NCBI GenBank assembly: GCA_949130495.1
Contig: OX422211.1
Location: 533,544,017-533,608,016 of the forward strand
Reading direction: 5' to 3'
DNA from: Sambucus nigra
Taxonomy: Eukaryota > Streptophyta > Magnoliopsida > Dipsacales > Adoxaceae
DNA: 64,000 nucleotides
Part shown: positions 34,995-47,939 of the stretch, piece after piece
How positions within the stretch are numbered: position 1 is the first letter of the stretch
How the letters are laid out: each line of letters opens with the position of its first letter
The notes under the pieces: generated by a model
Seen by the model: only the letters and a program-made list of their open reading frames with translations
What the model was told of the DNA's origin: nothing
Databases searched by the model: none
Made by a program: the position numbers and the translations under genes

Positions 34995-36902
34995 TGAAAA
35001 TACTCTTATGAAATCGTTTAAGAAAGTTAAATCAGTTGAGTCAGACCCGAATTATTTTCTTAAAGAAGCTCTTTTCTAAAACACTTAAAAGAACATAAGA
35101 AGTGTTTGAATATTATGAACGTGAAATTCCAGTTACTTGAAATCAGGTTTTAAAATCCCAACAACCAAGACTAGCAATGCAGTAGTATGACTGAAGAAGT
35201 AAAAAAACAAAAATGCAAGAGAATTTTTTAACATGGTAAAACCTCACCCAAACAGGAAAACATCCACGGAGGTCTATACACCTCAAAACAAAAAATCCAC
35301 TAGAATGAGTTTAGGTTACAAGCAAGCAATGAGTCTTAAACACACAAAAACAAACCTATATCTAAGTTAACAAGTTATACCAGCTCCGTCAGGTAACTCC
35401 AACTGTTAAGGCTCTGATTTAGATCTTTGTCGTTCTGCAGCTTGTCTCCTGAAGCTCCTTCTTTACGCCGACTCTGAAGCTGAAATCTCTCAACCAACAC
35501 ACTGTTTAAGTGTTGTTGTGTGAAAAGTGTTGTGAGTGAGGTGCCTAACACATGCATGTACTCACACACTTATACAAACGATTCCTACAAGTTACAAAGG
35601 CGTCTAAGTATGAAATTCTATATTTTACACTAGTGAAAATAGATTTGATCTTTAACACTTTGAAACTTTCAGATCTGTCTTCTTGAGATTCTTTAAAAAA
35701 GAAAGACCCTGCGAATATTATTTATACACATGTTTTTCAAAGTGAAAAACTTAGATCTGAAAACTTGCAAACCCTTTTCAGTTTTGTAAAAATAGAGAAG
35801 AGATTTATTAGATAAAATTTTATAAAAAAGTTTTTAAAACAGATCCAACAAGAGAGGTTAATTTCTAATCAAAAGAAATCAAAACTATAACTCAACACAA
35901 TGACTGTATCACTTTGAATAAGATTTACAAGTTTCTATATTGAGAAACGAGTTCTGATTTGAGTGATGGTGTTAAGAAGAGATATTAAAACCAAAGAGGG
36001 GTTAAGATAGAACAACAGAAAACCCTCAAAACTAATTTCTGGAATTTTTTTGCAAGAGTTTTGTTTGGATTTCACAATTCTCTCTCTCTCTCTCTCTTTA
36101 TCTTTGTCTTTTTTCCTCTCATACTTCTAAACTCCCAAAGATTGTAATTGAAGGGACGAAGGGTATTATTTGTAATGCTCTTGGAAGGATTTGGAAACCC
36201 TATTCAAATCAATGGCCGTGATCAACTTGACCGTTCGAAGTCCATGATCAATGGCTCATAATGGACTTTATTTAAAATTATTCTGATTGGTTCTTTTTGC
36301 TATCACAAGGATAAAACAAAGATGCATACTGACCATTGATAAATGTAATTGAACGTCCAAGATTAAGTCTGGTTTATGTGAGTGAGAGAAAGAACAATCT
36401 CAATGGGTAAATGATCAACACGTGTATGGCTGTGATGGCTTAAAAGATGAGTGTTTTTTATTTTATAAAGAATCACATTTTCGTCCCCACAATTCTCTGG
36501 CACTTTTAGTTTCTACCCAACACAGTTTTTAGGAATTATTGAAAATATATTTTTTACCCCAAACATTTTAAAACCCTAATTCCAATTTCTTAAAAATGGA
36601 TTTTAAATGTTTTAAAAATTCCTAAAAAATCTAATTAAATGTAAAAAAGTCTTTTTAATCCAATTTTAATACACACACCTAAATAATGTAATATGCAACT
36701 CAAAATATATGATCCTAGAGTGTTGTGTGTTGACTTTCTACCTATAGGACCATCTTCTTGTTGATATAGCTTTCTTTAAAGATCATGACAATGCAATGAG
36801 GTTTAGGAAAAAATAAGGATGACACAAATTTTGTCTCAATTTCCAAACTAGATAAGCTCCTATATGTTAGACTCAAGTAAGTTACATATATAGTGTGCTT
36901 TA
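34995..36902 (-). repeat. 5' LTR of the host Copia element
   Basis: 1908 bp, collinear with 3871-5940 and lacking the SINE: a single TTTTTTCCTCTCAT occurs at the empty site (near 36109-36122). The right terminal CA is mutated to TA, followed by the GTTTT duplication. Confidence 0.82.
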
Positions 36903-36907
36903 GTTTT

Positions 36908-38180
36908 AATTTAAAATTTGTGTAAGATTGGATTTGGTGGTAATGATTTCACCGTTAAAGAAAGTTGTATTTATTTTCATTAATATCTTTTTAATAACAA
37001 TCCATGTGTGGTAAAAGTGTGTGTGTATATATATATCAGGCTCTAATGCGGACGCAACCTGCAGATTGAACTTGCGGACAGATTTTTGTGCATTTTTAAA
37101 ATAGTAAAAAACTAAATTTCGACTCTATTTTTAATCATGTATGCATAGTCGCCTAACTCGCGCATCGCGTGGTTTTACAACTAATCTATTTATGTTCAAC
37201 CTTTTAATAAGCAATCCACGCGTCTCTCTAATCTCTACTCTTTTAATTTATGTCCACTCTTTAACTGTTTTCGACTTGTTTTTGTATTCAAGTACAACGG
37301 TCTCTCTCCCTAACTATGAATCTCCTCAACTTTTATTCCTATTTGACGGTTCAAATCATATAATCTGAGATTTAAAAAAGAGTGAAATATAAATCATCTC
37401 CACATTAATTATAGCCTTAAATGTTTAACCATTGTCTTTTTCTCTCCCTATATGCATTCATATTTCATTTCCCTGTTTCTTCTCTTTATCTTTTATTTAG
37501 TAAATGATGATTATTGAGCATCCACTCTCCACTGCAGGTAAGTTACAAATCTTCATTTTTTATTATATCCATCCATATTACCATATATCTATTTTCTTCA
37601 CTCAAGAGTCTCATCTTCTCCACTAAGGTATGTACTACCACCCCTCTTTCTTTATCTCTGACGAAACCAAATATGTCCTCACATTTTTTAGTAAACTTAT
37701 ACTTTTCCCTTTCTTCCATTTCCGATTACCTTGTTTGATTTCATTTCTTTTTAAAAATGATTTGTATTTATCTGATATATAGATGCAGCAATACAAGTTC
37801 ATGCAAAAAGAAATAGAAAAATGAAGAACTTCTTATTTTTTATATTTCATTAGTTTCCCAAATACTCGAAATCGTAGCTTGTTTTTATAAATTTTTAAGT
37901 TAGTGAAGAGAAACGTATTTATATTTTTTTGATTTAGTTGTTAGTTGAAAAATAATTTCATAGTTGCCCATTGAGTTTATTTATCTATTTCTGAAATAAT
38001 AATACCAAATTGTAAAATTAAAATCAAATCATTTATTAAACATGTGAGCAAAATATTGTGATACCAATTGTGAAAAATAAATATCGAAATCAGGATATCA
38101 AACTGTGCAAACAAATTAATACCAATATATAAGCATGGAAGCATATGATATTAATTTGTAATGAAATAAAAGCTATGTGC
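36908..38180. other. AT-rich stretch without recognised genes
   Basis: Right flank of the Copia element. It has a TG/TA microsatellite near 37018-37036, a GCGGAC-containing imperfect inverted repeat near 37048-37082, and CTCGCGCATCGCGTGG near 37155. No protein motif was recognised. From about 38040 the sequence resembles the 3' tail of the gag-only elements. Confidence 0.4.
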
Positions 38181-40192
38181 TCATCAAACAAAATATCCCC
38201 CTACATCACATACATCTCTCCCCCCTTTGTCTCGAATAGACAATCAGTGAAAAAGATAAACAATATATCAAAATATCTAGAACAAGAAAAATCAATGAAG
38301 CATATCTAGATAAACAAGAACTGCCACCTAAAAATAATCACCATGTACCAATTCGTAGCTAGCAAACAGAAGTCACAAAATATGAATTATCAAAAGCAGT
38401 AATGATGTGACTAAACAAAGAATGCAGTAAAATACATCATGTAAATTCATCATATACTGCATCTACACTGCCTAGAAGTACCATAAAACAGAATGATATG
38501 ATCATTAACACGAAGCCGGTATAAAACAGAAGAATCCAAAAAATTTCTCCTAGAGGTCGCTCTAATGACTAAGCCCTGCCTTTTGAACGATATAGGCACG
38601 TCGCTCGAACCATGTCATCAGGCGACCTAAAAATTTGCAAAACAGTCCGCACTCGCGTGAAGTAACTTATCTCCCGACATTCTCGCAACCCTTCAAGCGA
38701 CCAATACCTGTTACAATTTTTAGGTATTTGAACAAAATATCTCGCGATAGTAGATTGTCGCTCAACGAAACATAGTTGTTGTTTGAATGACATAGAAAAT
38801 TCTCAATTCTAGTTCCAAAAAAGATTAAGTCTTATCTAGTGAAAAAAATTCTTGAAAAAGTTAACTGGAAAGAGCAAACAACAGCAAAACAGACTCAAAA
38901 TAGAAAAAATAAAACAAGTAAAACAATGTAAGTTTTATGCCAGCATAGAATCAATGTGCTCAAACATGGATATGGGTGAATGGACGTGAGATACAACAAA
39001 TGAATCACAACTCCAACACATTAAACAGGTAAAGAAGATCTAATTGATAGATAAATGTCATCGAAATTAGTTTTAGCCATACGTGACAATTAATATATTG
39101 AGATAAATTAACTAAATAATCAACATACACCAAAATCTAGAATTTTGACGATTCTACAAACAATTGTGTCATGATACGGTTTTTTAACATAAGGATTCAT
39201 GGTGTAAACCTGTTTAAATTTTTCCATCCAAACTCCCTTAAATATATATATTTCTTTTTCAAGCTCTTTTGAGTTTTCTATGTTTCTCAACTTAGAGAAA
39301 TCCTCTTGGCCCTATTTTTTCATAAGATTCTTTTTATCGCCTTAATTTTTTCTTGGGCTCTTTTAAATGGTGGCTTTCACGATGTGATTATTATTCACTC
39401 GCAACCCTCTTCCGTGAACACTCGTCATTTTTTCAATTTATACAATATTAATTCTCATGGTAAACGGTTCTTACATGCGCACCTCCTCCTAAGTTTACTT
39501 ATGCATAGATGACAAATGTTAGATAATAATGTCTCATCAAACTCAAATATGCATGAGGTGTCAAACATTTATATAAACTCGTGCACGTGTGCAAAGATGG
39601 CATATATACAAAGTCGAATTCAAATACATATCAACTTCGAAACAACCCCCATTAAGACAATGGTTAAGATCATCCAATGTATTAATAATTATGACCAAAT
39701 GTCCTAGCCACATGGATAATGAAATGATGGTGGTCCAAGCACACTAATATGACACATCAAACATGAAAAACTCACGACACAAAACAAACCAAAAATATTT
39801 TTGTGGTTTTAAAAAAAATATTTTTGACCCAAAAATAAAATCTTTTTGTATTTTTCTCAAAAATACTAAAACCAAAAATTGTTTTGTGTTTTTCAAACAA
39901 GACTCAATAAAAAAATTATACGAAAGATACACATGTCGAGAAAACTAGCAAGATATGAATCATGATGTAAATACTGGCATATGACAAACATGGCAACACA
40001 ATCATACCTTAGATTTAGCATGAGAATAATCAAGTGCAACCAAATAAGAACCATGAAATTTAATTCCTAAAGACTCTAAGTCCGATTTCCTAACCCACGT
40101 AGGTGTGAAATTATGCATGGGGGTTTTGGAAATCGAAATGAATTTATTCCTTAACTTCCTAGGAGAATTCCTAAGGTCATAGCAAAAACGTC

Positions 40193-41890
40193 TTAGGTGA
40201 CCTTTCCTACCACAATGAGTGCAAGTGTAAAACGATGAGAATGATTATCAAAATGTCGACCTCTCCTCACTTTCCAAGTGGGATCTCTCACACGATTGGT
40301 ATTGGCAATGGGAATGGGAATAACTATATCATCGTAGCCTATACCAAACCTACCTCCCTTGATTTGGATAGTGCCTAACGTCCAATCCAATTTCTCCGAT
40401 CTAGACTCTAAATCAAAATTCATCTTACTCGAGTATTTCAATCTCTCCTCTAACTCACTAATTCTAGACTCAAACAAACTCCTAGACTCCTCAAACTCAA
40501 GAATTTCTTTCATTAAAGTCTCCATCAAACCATGAAGACTACATCTCTCTTTCTCCATATATTCTATCTTCTCCCTAAGAGTCTACTCGCATGCCCTAAG
40601 ATCCTCAATCAAAGTATCATTAGTTTTTACGGAACGGTCATTCAACTTAGCTTGCAATTTCAAGTTTGTCTTTTGTACCGCTTTCGCATACAATTATCTA
40701 AAGGCAACTTATAGTTATCCTACATCAATATCCTCATCCTCACTAGATTCACCCTCACTTACTTAGGATTCACACTCAATGGCCTCAGAAGTGTCACGCA
40801 CATGAGAATCTTCATGGGAAGATTTATCGTTATTGCTCGCATGCCTTACCATGAAGGCTACAAAGTTACACTTAATGGGGGAACTCTCTCCCTCTTTCGA
40901 TTCACTATCACTTAAGGTGGCGTTATATGATATCAGTTTCTTATCCTCCTTCTTAAGTCTAGTGGGACACTTGACGACCTTGTGACCATAACCTTCACAG
41001 CCAAAACACTTATCCGACTCAACCCTCTGGACATTATCACTCTTATCTTTAGGGGCGGGATCTACCTTGTTGTTCTTTAATTTTTCAAGTCTTTTTCATC
41101 TTTCGATTGCTTTTGGAACTTACGAAAAATTTTGAACTTCTTTGCCAATAAGGCTACATCCTCAAAATCAGAATCATAATTGTCATCCGAAACTTTACTC
41201 TTCTCCTTTCGAGCTTTTAAAGTAATTCCCTTTTCTTTTTTTGGAACTTGCTTGGAGGTAAACATATCGAGTTCATAGGTTTGTAAGTCACCTACAATAT
41301 CTTCAAGTTTCATCAAATCAAGGATACCGAAGGAGTTCAAAACGATCACTTTTGCATCAAACCTACTCTGCAGCGATCTTAAAATTTTCTTTATGACTCA
41401 ATTGTTGGGTATTTTCTCTCCTAAGTTAAAAGACGAGTTGATAATATTTGACAATCTAGCGTACAACTTATGAAATGACTCCCTTCTAGAATCTTAATCG
41501 CCTCAAACTGTGCAGCGAGATTTGAAGTTTATATACCCTAACTGTACTAGTGCCCTTGTGAGTAAGGCAAAGTATATCCCAAGCTTCTTTTGAAGTTTCA
41601 CACGTCATGATTATATTATACTCTTCTAGTGTGACATGTGAGGAAATAACGTGAAGACCTTTAGAGTTGTAAAGTGCAAGTCTATGTTCGGCTTAGGTCC
41701 ATGACTCAACGGGTTTTAAAGTAGTAGCCTTACCCTCTCGTGTAACCAGTGGAGTCCAACCCTTTTTGATCGCTAACTACACATGCTCATCAATTGATTT
41801 CAAACAACTTCGTATTCGCATTTTCCAATAACCATAGTTAGTGCCATAAAAAATAGGAGCTCTAAAACTTTCATAGTTTTCGAAATTCAT
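40193..41890 (-). pseudogene. Gag of the second gag-only element
   Basis: The minus-strand ATG at 41890 opens a frame with APIFYGTNYGYWKMRI and KSIDEHV, aligned with the same region in the first element. A frame at 41349-41077 gives a basic linker (KKFKIFRKFQKQSKDE). A knuckle-like CGHKVVKCP is near 41000. The acidic stretch and coiled coil (EERLKYSSKMNFDLESRSEK) fill 40193-40558, ending near a decayed second knuckle. Multiple stops and frameshifts. Confidence 0.7.
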
Positions 41891-41930
41891 CCTTAAAAAC
41901 ACAAGGGATCAACACAATAAAAAATATGTT

Positions 41931-42030
41931 TCTTGCTCTTATACCAATTTGTAGGCCCCTTTTTCTTTGATTGTGTTTTCAGGATGTTAAAAATAACTTT
42001 CTTTTTTAAAATCCTTTTTCAAATGTTAAA
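41931..42030 (-). other. Primer site and LTR remnant of the second gag-only element
   Basis: Minus strand ATTGGTATAAGAGCAAGA (41931-41948), one or two mismatches from the initiator-Met primer site, follows an LTR ending in TACA at 41950. About 80 bp of LTR remain before unrelated sequence begins. Confidence 0.6.
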
Positions 42031-43061
42031 CCTCACCAAGTGTGAGAGCCAATTTTAGTAAGCCCGATTTTATCCTGTTTAATACTAAACATGGATTTAG
42101 GTGATTAAAGCAAGTAAAATAAATAAGTTCACAAAGGCGACGCTGATGTGCGAGGAAACCACTAAAGGGGAAAAACTGGGACAGCCCAAGCCAGACAATC
42201 ACTATGATATGGTATTACCATGACACCATGCCTAATTAAATACCGGGTGATCAGTCCTTTATTAAATTAAATCAGAATATCCAATTGGTTCATTCTTAGC
42301 ATCACTGTTGAAAAATAATTTCTTTATTAATTCACAAAATAAATAATTAAGCTAGTGTCAAAACTTTTGCATTTTTAATTTAATTAAAATCATTCCACAA
42401 AGCGTAATAATAATACAAAACATCACATCACAACTGAACAAGACTAAACGTGACTGGAATAACTCTCCAGTTAAAATATTTCATTACCATCAAATAAAAC
42501 TGATATCAACAGTACTAACATAAATGATTACAATCTATGGAATAGAAATGAAATAACTAGAATCCTGGGCAGCATGCCCAAATGAAAGTAGACACTATAA
42601 ATGTGTGAATCAACAGAACAGAAGTGTCTAAACAAATCTGCCTCTCCATTAGCAGCTATAACCCATCGAGCTATCCATGTTCTATTCTGGCATCCCGGAT
42701 ACTAGATACCTGATGTACAAGATACAATAGAGAAGAGAATATGCAAGGAAACGGGTCAGAGCCCGATTTTAAAATATTTTTAAAATAGCAAGTGCTTAAC
42801 AAGTGCAATTAAGAAATTATTATGTACATATTAGCTTCTCGGGCTCTCACTTAAGAATTCTCACCTCTCATCTAGGGTGCACGCCTAACGTACCTTATCA
42901 TCTTCCAAATTAAGGTTTTCAATTATGATTCTATCCCATAACATTTCCCCGTATTTCCCACATAATACATATGATAATTAAACATGCTCATTTCTCTATA
43001 ATATAAACTAGGCTTTCACAGCTTTAAGATTAAGTATTCACTTACTTAATTCAATCAGATC
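42031..43061. other. Unclassified repeat-like sequence
   Basis: No open frame with a recognisable domain. Phrases such as GTGAGAGCC...AAGCCCGA (42050-42068) and GCCCGATTTTAAAATA (near 42762) suggest an LTR or internal piece of an unidentified Gypsy element, but no partner copy is in the window. Confidence 0.35.
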
Positions 43062-43068
43062 TCATTAT

Positions 43069-43139
43069 TCACGATCTTTGATCGTGAGAAGCTCATTTTT
43101 AATGTTTGTCACGGACTTGTCACGGTCTTTGACCGTGAC
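43069..43139. repeat. Subterminal palindromes of the left CACTA copy
   Basis: TCACGATC-TTT-GATCGTGA (43069-43087) and GTCACGGTC-TTT-GACCGTGAC (43119-43139), with further GTCACGG copies between. Such repeated motifs near the ends are transposase-binding sites in En/Spm-type elements; binding here is inferred. Confidence 0.6.
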
Positions 43140-43290
43140 AACCTTATAAACTTTTCACGATCATAGTGACAGGTCTGTGACAACATTAAAAATAAAAAAC
43201 CATAGCCGTTTCTTTTTTTCTTTCCTTCATCTTCTTCCCTCCTTTATTTATCTCTCTCTCTAAACCTCCTGCGATTCTCATCTCATCAGG

Positions 43291-43440
43291 TACATTTCTC
43301 TCTCTCTCTCTCTCCCTCTCTCTCTCTTTATTTCCCTTATGTGTGTGTGTATGTGAGAAATGTGCGTGTGTTTGTGTTAGTGTGTGTGTGTGTGTGGAGG
43401 GGGGGGGGTATGTGTGTGTGTATGGGTCAGTGTGTGTGTA
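43291..43440. repeat. Microsatellite block (CT)n then (GT)n with a G-run
   Basis: CT repeat near 43291-43328, GT repeat from 43339 to about 43440, interrupted by a run of nine or more G near 43399. It makes low-complexity open frames on both strands that are not genes. Confidence 0.85.
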
Positions 43441-44385
43441 ATATTGGTAAGGTGTTTGAGTGGAAAATAGTTGAACTACATTTTTTAATATGGGGTATGC
43501 ATGATAGTTATCAATTTTGGATTTTTCATGGGGAGTCGAAAGTTCATTTTGTCCCCGAGCAACCTTCACAAAAACCTTCAATAAGTAGGATAGATGTATA
43601 GGGGAAGGAGGACTATGTAAACCATAATATTTTATAGGATTTAGTTGATGATGCATATAGAGTTCATGAAGTGGAAGAAAATGAGGACACTGAGAATGTA
43701 CAAGGTTCAGGTTGTCATGAAGATATCGGGACAAACCTTGATGATGACAACCAAAGTTTAAAATTCAAGGCTACCTAGCCATTGTACTCTGATTGTGAGA
43801 AAGATCAAACAACTTGACATGCCATGGTTGGTTTGCATAGTTTTAATACCCCATATGGTTTGTCTGGAAATAGCGTGACATGAATTTTGAATTGGGTGAA
43901 GGGCTTGCTACTCAATCAGAATACGTTTCTTATTGATTCTACTACTTGGAAGAGGATGAGTTTTAAGTATCCTGATTTTTCTCGAGAACAACGTAAGATT
44001 CATTTTGCAATGTCAATAAATGGTTTTAATTCATTTGGAAATATAAGGGCCAATCAAAGTGTATGGCCAGTGATCCTAGCCCCACTCATCCTCCCTCCTT
44101 CGCAGTATAGGAGACCTGAATTTTTGATGTTGTCTTTGTTGATACTTGGGCCAAAGGCACCAAGTGAGGACATCAATGTCTACTTGGATCCTTTCATAGA
44201 AGAATTAAATGAGTTGTGGGAAGAGGGTGTGCAAGCATTTGACTATTTTAAAAAATAATATTTTACGTTAAAAGATATGTTGATGTGGGTAATTCATGAT
44301 TTTCCATCTTATGGGACATTATCCGGTTGTGTAGTACATGGTTATTTGGGGTGTCCTATTTGTGGTGAGGACATTTAATATTTTC
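43440..44385 (+). pseudogene. TNP2-type CACTA transposase, N-terminal part with internal deletion
   Basis: Reading + gives the transposase-associated domain end (LIWGMHDSYQFWIFHGES), an acidic linker starting LVDDAYRVHEVEEN, then PLYSDCEKDQTT. It skips about 130 residues (the CPNDC/CPxCG part) and continues with the Transposase_21 core: SFKYPDFSREQRKIHFAM, WPVILAPLILPPSQ, LILGPKAPSEDINVYLDP, ELNELWEEG (44258 stop). The next frame reads WVIHDFPSYGTLSGCVVHGY and GCPICGED before breaking at 44385. Three or more stops. Transposase would bind element ends and excise it; this copy cannot. Confidence 0.8.
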
Positions 44386-45364
44386 ATCTAAGGGAACTAT
44401 GAGGATTAATTTCGTCCGTTGATAGTGCTAATCGAAGATTTCTTGGTTCTGCTGCAAAATCGAGCCAATTTTCATCAACTAATTTTCAAGTTGGTGAGTC
44501 TGCTGGGTGACGTAACAAACCATCAAAAATTCTATCATCTGACTTAGCAGTCTCTTTAGATTGAAACCACCTTTTGAATCTAGAAATGGGTGAAAAGTAC
44601 CATAACACTTTCACAGGAACACCTTGTTTCCCCCTTTCCCTTTTTTGTTCTTTCAAATTCTTCTTCTGTTTGAACCTGGATGTTCCACAAGTGGGGCATT
44701 CAACAACTTCTTTATACTCTTTTCTATGGTGTATACAGTCATTAGGGCATGCATGTATCTTCTGAAAGTCCATTATGAATACCGATAATCAACGTTTTGC
44801 CTCATTATTGGATGAAGGCAATACATTATCATCCGGAAGCATGTCGGCAATGATTGACAGCATATTTGAAAAGTATTTATCGGACATCCCACTCTTCGCT
44901 TTAAGATTGAATAGCTTGACGATAGCGGATAACTTTGTATACTTTTTACATCTTTCATACAATGGCTTCTCCGCATTTAAAAGAAACTTCTAAAAAATTT
45001 CTACATTTCCTGTGAAGTCTTCTTTTATAGCCTCCACCATGTCAATCAACTCTTCAATATCATCCATGGTATCCATGTTAAGATCGTCACAGATAGGATC
45101 ACCTGTATTAACATCCGACAGTGTTTCACGATGTTCCTCCTCTCCGTGATATTTCCATATAGTATAATTCAGATCGATACCCGAACTATACAAATGTTGT
45201 CTTATTTCTTTAACACCCATTTTTAATCTATTCTCACATTGATTACAAGGGCATCGTATGAAGTTCTCATCCAAGGAGGCGTTTTGAGCAACCCTAAGAA
45301 AATTATCAACACCTTTTATATATTATTTTGATAATCTATCCTTGCTCATCCAAAACCTGTCCAT
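44386..45364 (-). pseudogene. TNP2-type CACTA transposase, N-terminal part (right copy)
   Basis: The minus-strand ATG at 45364 opens MDRFWMSKDRLSK, then a stop. The transposase-associated domain follows (FIRCPCNQCENRLK, YTIWKYHGE; 44990-45274). Next come a linker (EKPLYERCKKYTKL, FNLKAKSGMSDKYFSNML), a stop, the zinc-binding KIHACPNDC and ECPTCGTSRF region, LRHPADSPT (44486), and WLDFAAEPRNLRLALSTDE before the junction near 44385. It retains exactly the part the left copy lost, but it is a different sequence family. At least two stops. Confidence 0.82.
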
Positions 45365-47939
45365 TCTGGCCTAAGTATGTAAACCACCACGAGTGAGATA
45401 TAAGAAATAAAAGATATGTAATTGTTAAAAATAATGCAATATTATACAACATAATACATTCACACCATTAGAAAATATCGTAGAAAGTATAATATCCCTT
45501 TAAAACTATCACAACAACTACCAAAGACACCAACACCTAATAGTAATAAGACTCAATCAACCATAACTAACCAACTCAAGAACACTAACACACCACCCAA
45601 ACACTATACAACCAAAACCAATTTTAAACATTGAAGAACTTCAATTCACAAAATTATTATACATATTATACTATAATGTTATATATAATATGTATAACAA
45701 CAATTGTTAAACATATTATACATAACAAGAACAACCAATAGCGATTATATACCTATAATATAATGAAGCAATTAATGAAAGCACATCGTATAAGCATGGG
45801 TCATGCAATGATAAAAATTAATAAAAGCACACAAGTGAGGCATTAGCGAGTATATGATATACATACTAAAACAAGACAATGAAACTTCAAAAGTATACTA
45901 ACATATCGTAACGCACCCTATGATACTGAAATCATTGAGACAAGACAACACTAACATAAAGTTGGAGCTAAAGAAAATTCTCTAACCATCATATGGTACT
46001 ACAATCGTTGTAAACTTTTCGAATAAGTTTCATATTTTAACAAACACTTGTTTAATCATATTTTAAAAAACAGGAATTTCATAAAGAACACCACATGATT
46101 TGATAATATATTACCACAAACATGCACTAACCCCGTTTCAAACGAGAATCAAATGAGTAAAATTTAACCAAGTACTAACTAGTAATCAAATGTTATTTAA
46201 ACATTTCAAGGTAATCCGAAAAAAATGAACTCATAATTCCACCATGATACACAAACACACACATACACATTGAAATTAATTGCAATCTCAAAGATCACAC
46301 ATTGAAATTAATTGCAATCTAGAACACTGAACATCAAGGTTGATACACACACAATGACGGATCTAGGATTTTAATTTAGGACGGGCGGAACTGTAAGACT
46401 GAATTTTTTTTTTCACAACTCAGGCAAAATATCATTTAATAGGTTAAAAATAACGAGTCCGACTCGAAAGAAACCCGAATATGAATTGCCTGAGTTGGAC
46501 TCATTAATTTTAACAGGTTTTTGAACCTACATTTCTAAACCTCTAAATATTATACATTAAGCATAACATTTTACATTGCGTCAAAAACTAGATATTTTAC
46601 ATTTAACTTAAATATTTTAAGTCAACCGGGACAATTAATGTTTAGTCGCAAGGAGCTAAGTATATTTTACATTTAGTCCACCTTATTTTTTAATTTTGCA
46701 AAAACTCCCCTGTTTACTTTTTTGATAATTATTTCTTAAAGTTTAGGATAAGATAAAAAAAAGTTTGTACTGTTTTATGTGCCGAGGGATCTTTTGGTAC
46801 AAAATAAAAAAGTTTGGACTATATATTAATTATAAAATTGTCGAGGAACTTTTCTTCGAATGACCCTACTATATTTTGCAACAAGTCATTAACCAAAATT
46901 ATTAAACATTGAACATATAAACTGAAAAGAAAAGAAAATTACGCTTGAAACTAATGACACTCAACTATTTCTTTAATGTGTATTTAAAAAAAAATGACAA
47001 TATATAAACTGAATTTATAATAGACACAATTCTATAAAGAGTATTATTGCTAATTGTTGTAACAAATCTAAATAAATAAAGTCTTGAACAATGCTTGGTA
47101 CAAACATAACTATTTACTAATGTAAAAAGAGTTGGTAAAGCAACGTACCCAAATTCTCTATGTGCAGACTGGGCCGGGGTAGAAAACAGGAGAAGAGGGA
47201 AGGCGTCCCAGCTGCGAGTCTGATAAAAGACACAATAAAAAGGAAGAGAAATCAATTAGGTTTTCAAACAAAAATATTACAAACACATATACAAAAATCA
47301 AGAACAAATCGCATATACACAAATCACACACATATCAAAAAATCGCACACACACATATCAAGAACAAATCCCATATACACAACTCATATACACAAACCCT
47401 TGCAAATCCATATTAGGGCTTTTTGTACCTAATTGATTGTATCTCGTCGGAGCCGGAGGTGATGAGACGCGAGAGAGCCGAAGGTGCTGTGAGATATGAG
47501 GAAGAGTCGTGCGAGTGAGACAGAGAGAGAGAGGGAGTTGCACGAGCGAGCCAGAGAGAGAGAGGGACAATCGAGCGTGTGACCCAGAGAGAGGGAGAGT
47601 CGGGCGTGTGACCCAGAGAGAGAGAGAGGGACTCAGTACGCATATGTACGAGAGAGAGGAGAATTTTGAGGCTTCAAATTTTTGGAGCGAGGAATGAAAA
47701 AAAATAGCCCCATTTTTTTTTCATTTATCTCAGCTTTTACTCCAAAGGCGAAAATAACTAATATATATTTGTGTCATTTATATATAAATATGAGATAAAT
47801 GATTTGTTTTTTTATCTCAATTTTATTTAAATTGAAATAAAAATTTACTTTAAAAGTAAAATTGACATAAATGAATATTATTTATGTCAATTTACATTTG
47901 TCTGACATAACGTTCATTTTTAAACTGACATAAATGATG
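45365..47939 (-). other. Leader and non-coding interior of the right CACTA copy
   Basis: 47430-47700 is CT-rich on the minus strand (repeated CCCTCTCTCTCTGGGTCACACGC units), a probable 5' leader. 45370-47150 is AT-rich, perhaps a leader intron; a GACGGATCTAGGATTTTAAT phrase near 46355 hints at a small separate insertion. Subterminal TGACATAAATGA palindromes lie at 47860-47935. No other gene was seen. Confidence 0.5.

Larger units (their letters stand above)
3871..36902 (-). mobile_element. SIRE-like Ty1/Copia retrotransposon, hugely expanded by nested insertions
   Basis: On the minus strand the order is 5' LTR (34995-36902), Met-tRNA-type primer site, gag (33081-34910), protease (25216-26362), integrase and RT (11035-13155), end of RNase H (8021-8266), polypurine tract and 3' LTR (3871-5940). 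The pieces are collinear and interrupted by independent insertions. Subtracting those insertions leaves about 10 kb with roughly 1.9-kb LTRs, as for SIRE/Maximus-type Copia elements. Flanking GTTTT repeats match. All coding pieces are decayed. Lineage is inferred from the gag/protease motifs and the element length; membership in another Copia lineage with a long gag is possible. Confidence 0.8.
38181..42030 (-). mobile_element. Second gag-only Copia-derived element, decayed
   Basis: Minus-strand order: LTR remnant, primer site, gag (40193-41890), non-coding region with GAGGGAGTTTGGATGG (near 39222), a TCGCTCGAAC-rich block (38546-38790), and GGGGGAG tracts (about 38190-38228). No pol. The layout is the same as 26368-33080. 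Neither LTR is complete: the 5' one is cut after about 80 bp and no 3' one was found. Confidence 0.65.
43062..44385 (+). mobile_element. 5' half of a CACTA transposon (left copy)
   Basis: Subterminal palindromes (43069-43139) are followed by a CT- and GT-rich leader and the first half of a TNP2-type transposase on +. The expected CACTA terminal repeat is not present at the left edge, so this end is truncated. It stops at about 44385-44400, where sequence of the opposite orientation begins. Confidence 0.65.

Noticed and set aside
37040..37170. Possible Helitron or MITE end near TATATATCAGGCTC
   Set aside because: No CTRR hairpin end, no matching inverted terminal repeat and no target duplication were found.
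43186..43734. 182-codon minus frame full of His-Thr and Arg-Glu repeats
   Set aside because: Produced by CT and GT microsatellites and overlaps CACTA transposase on the other strand.
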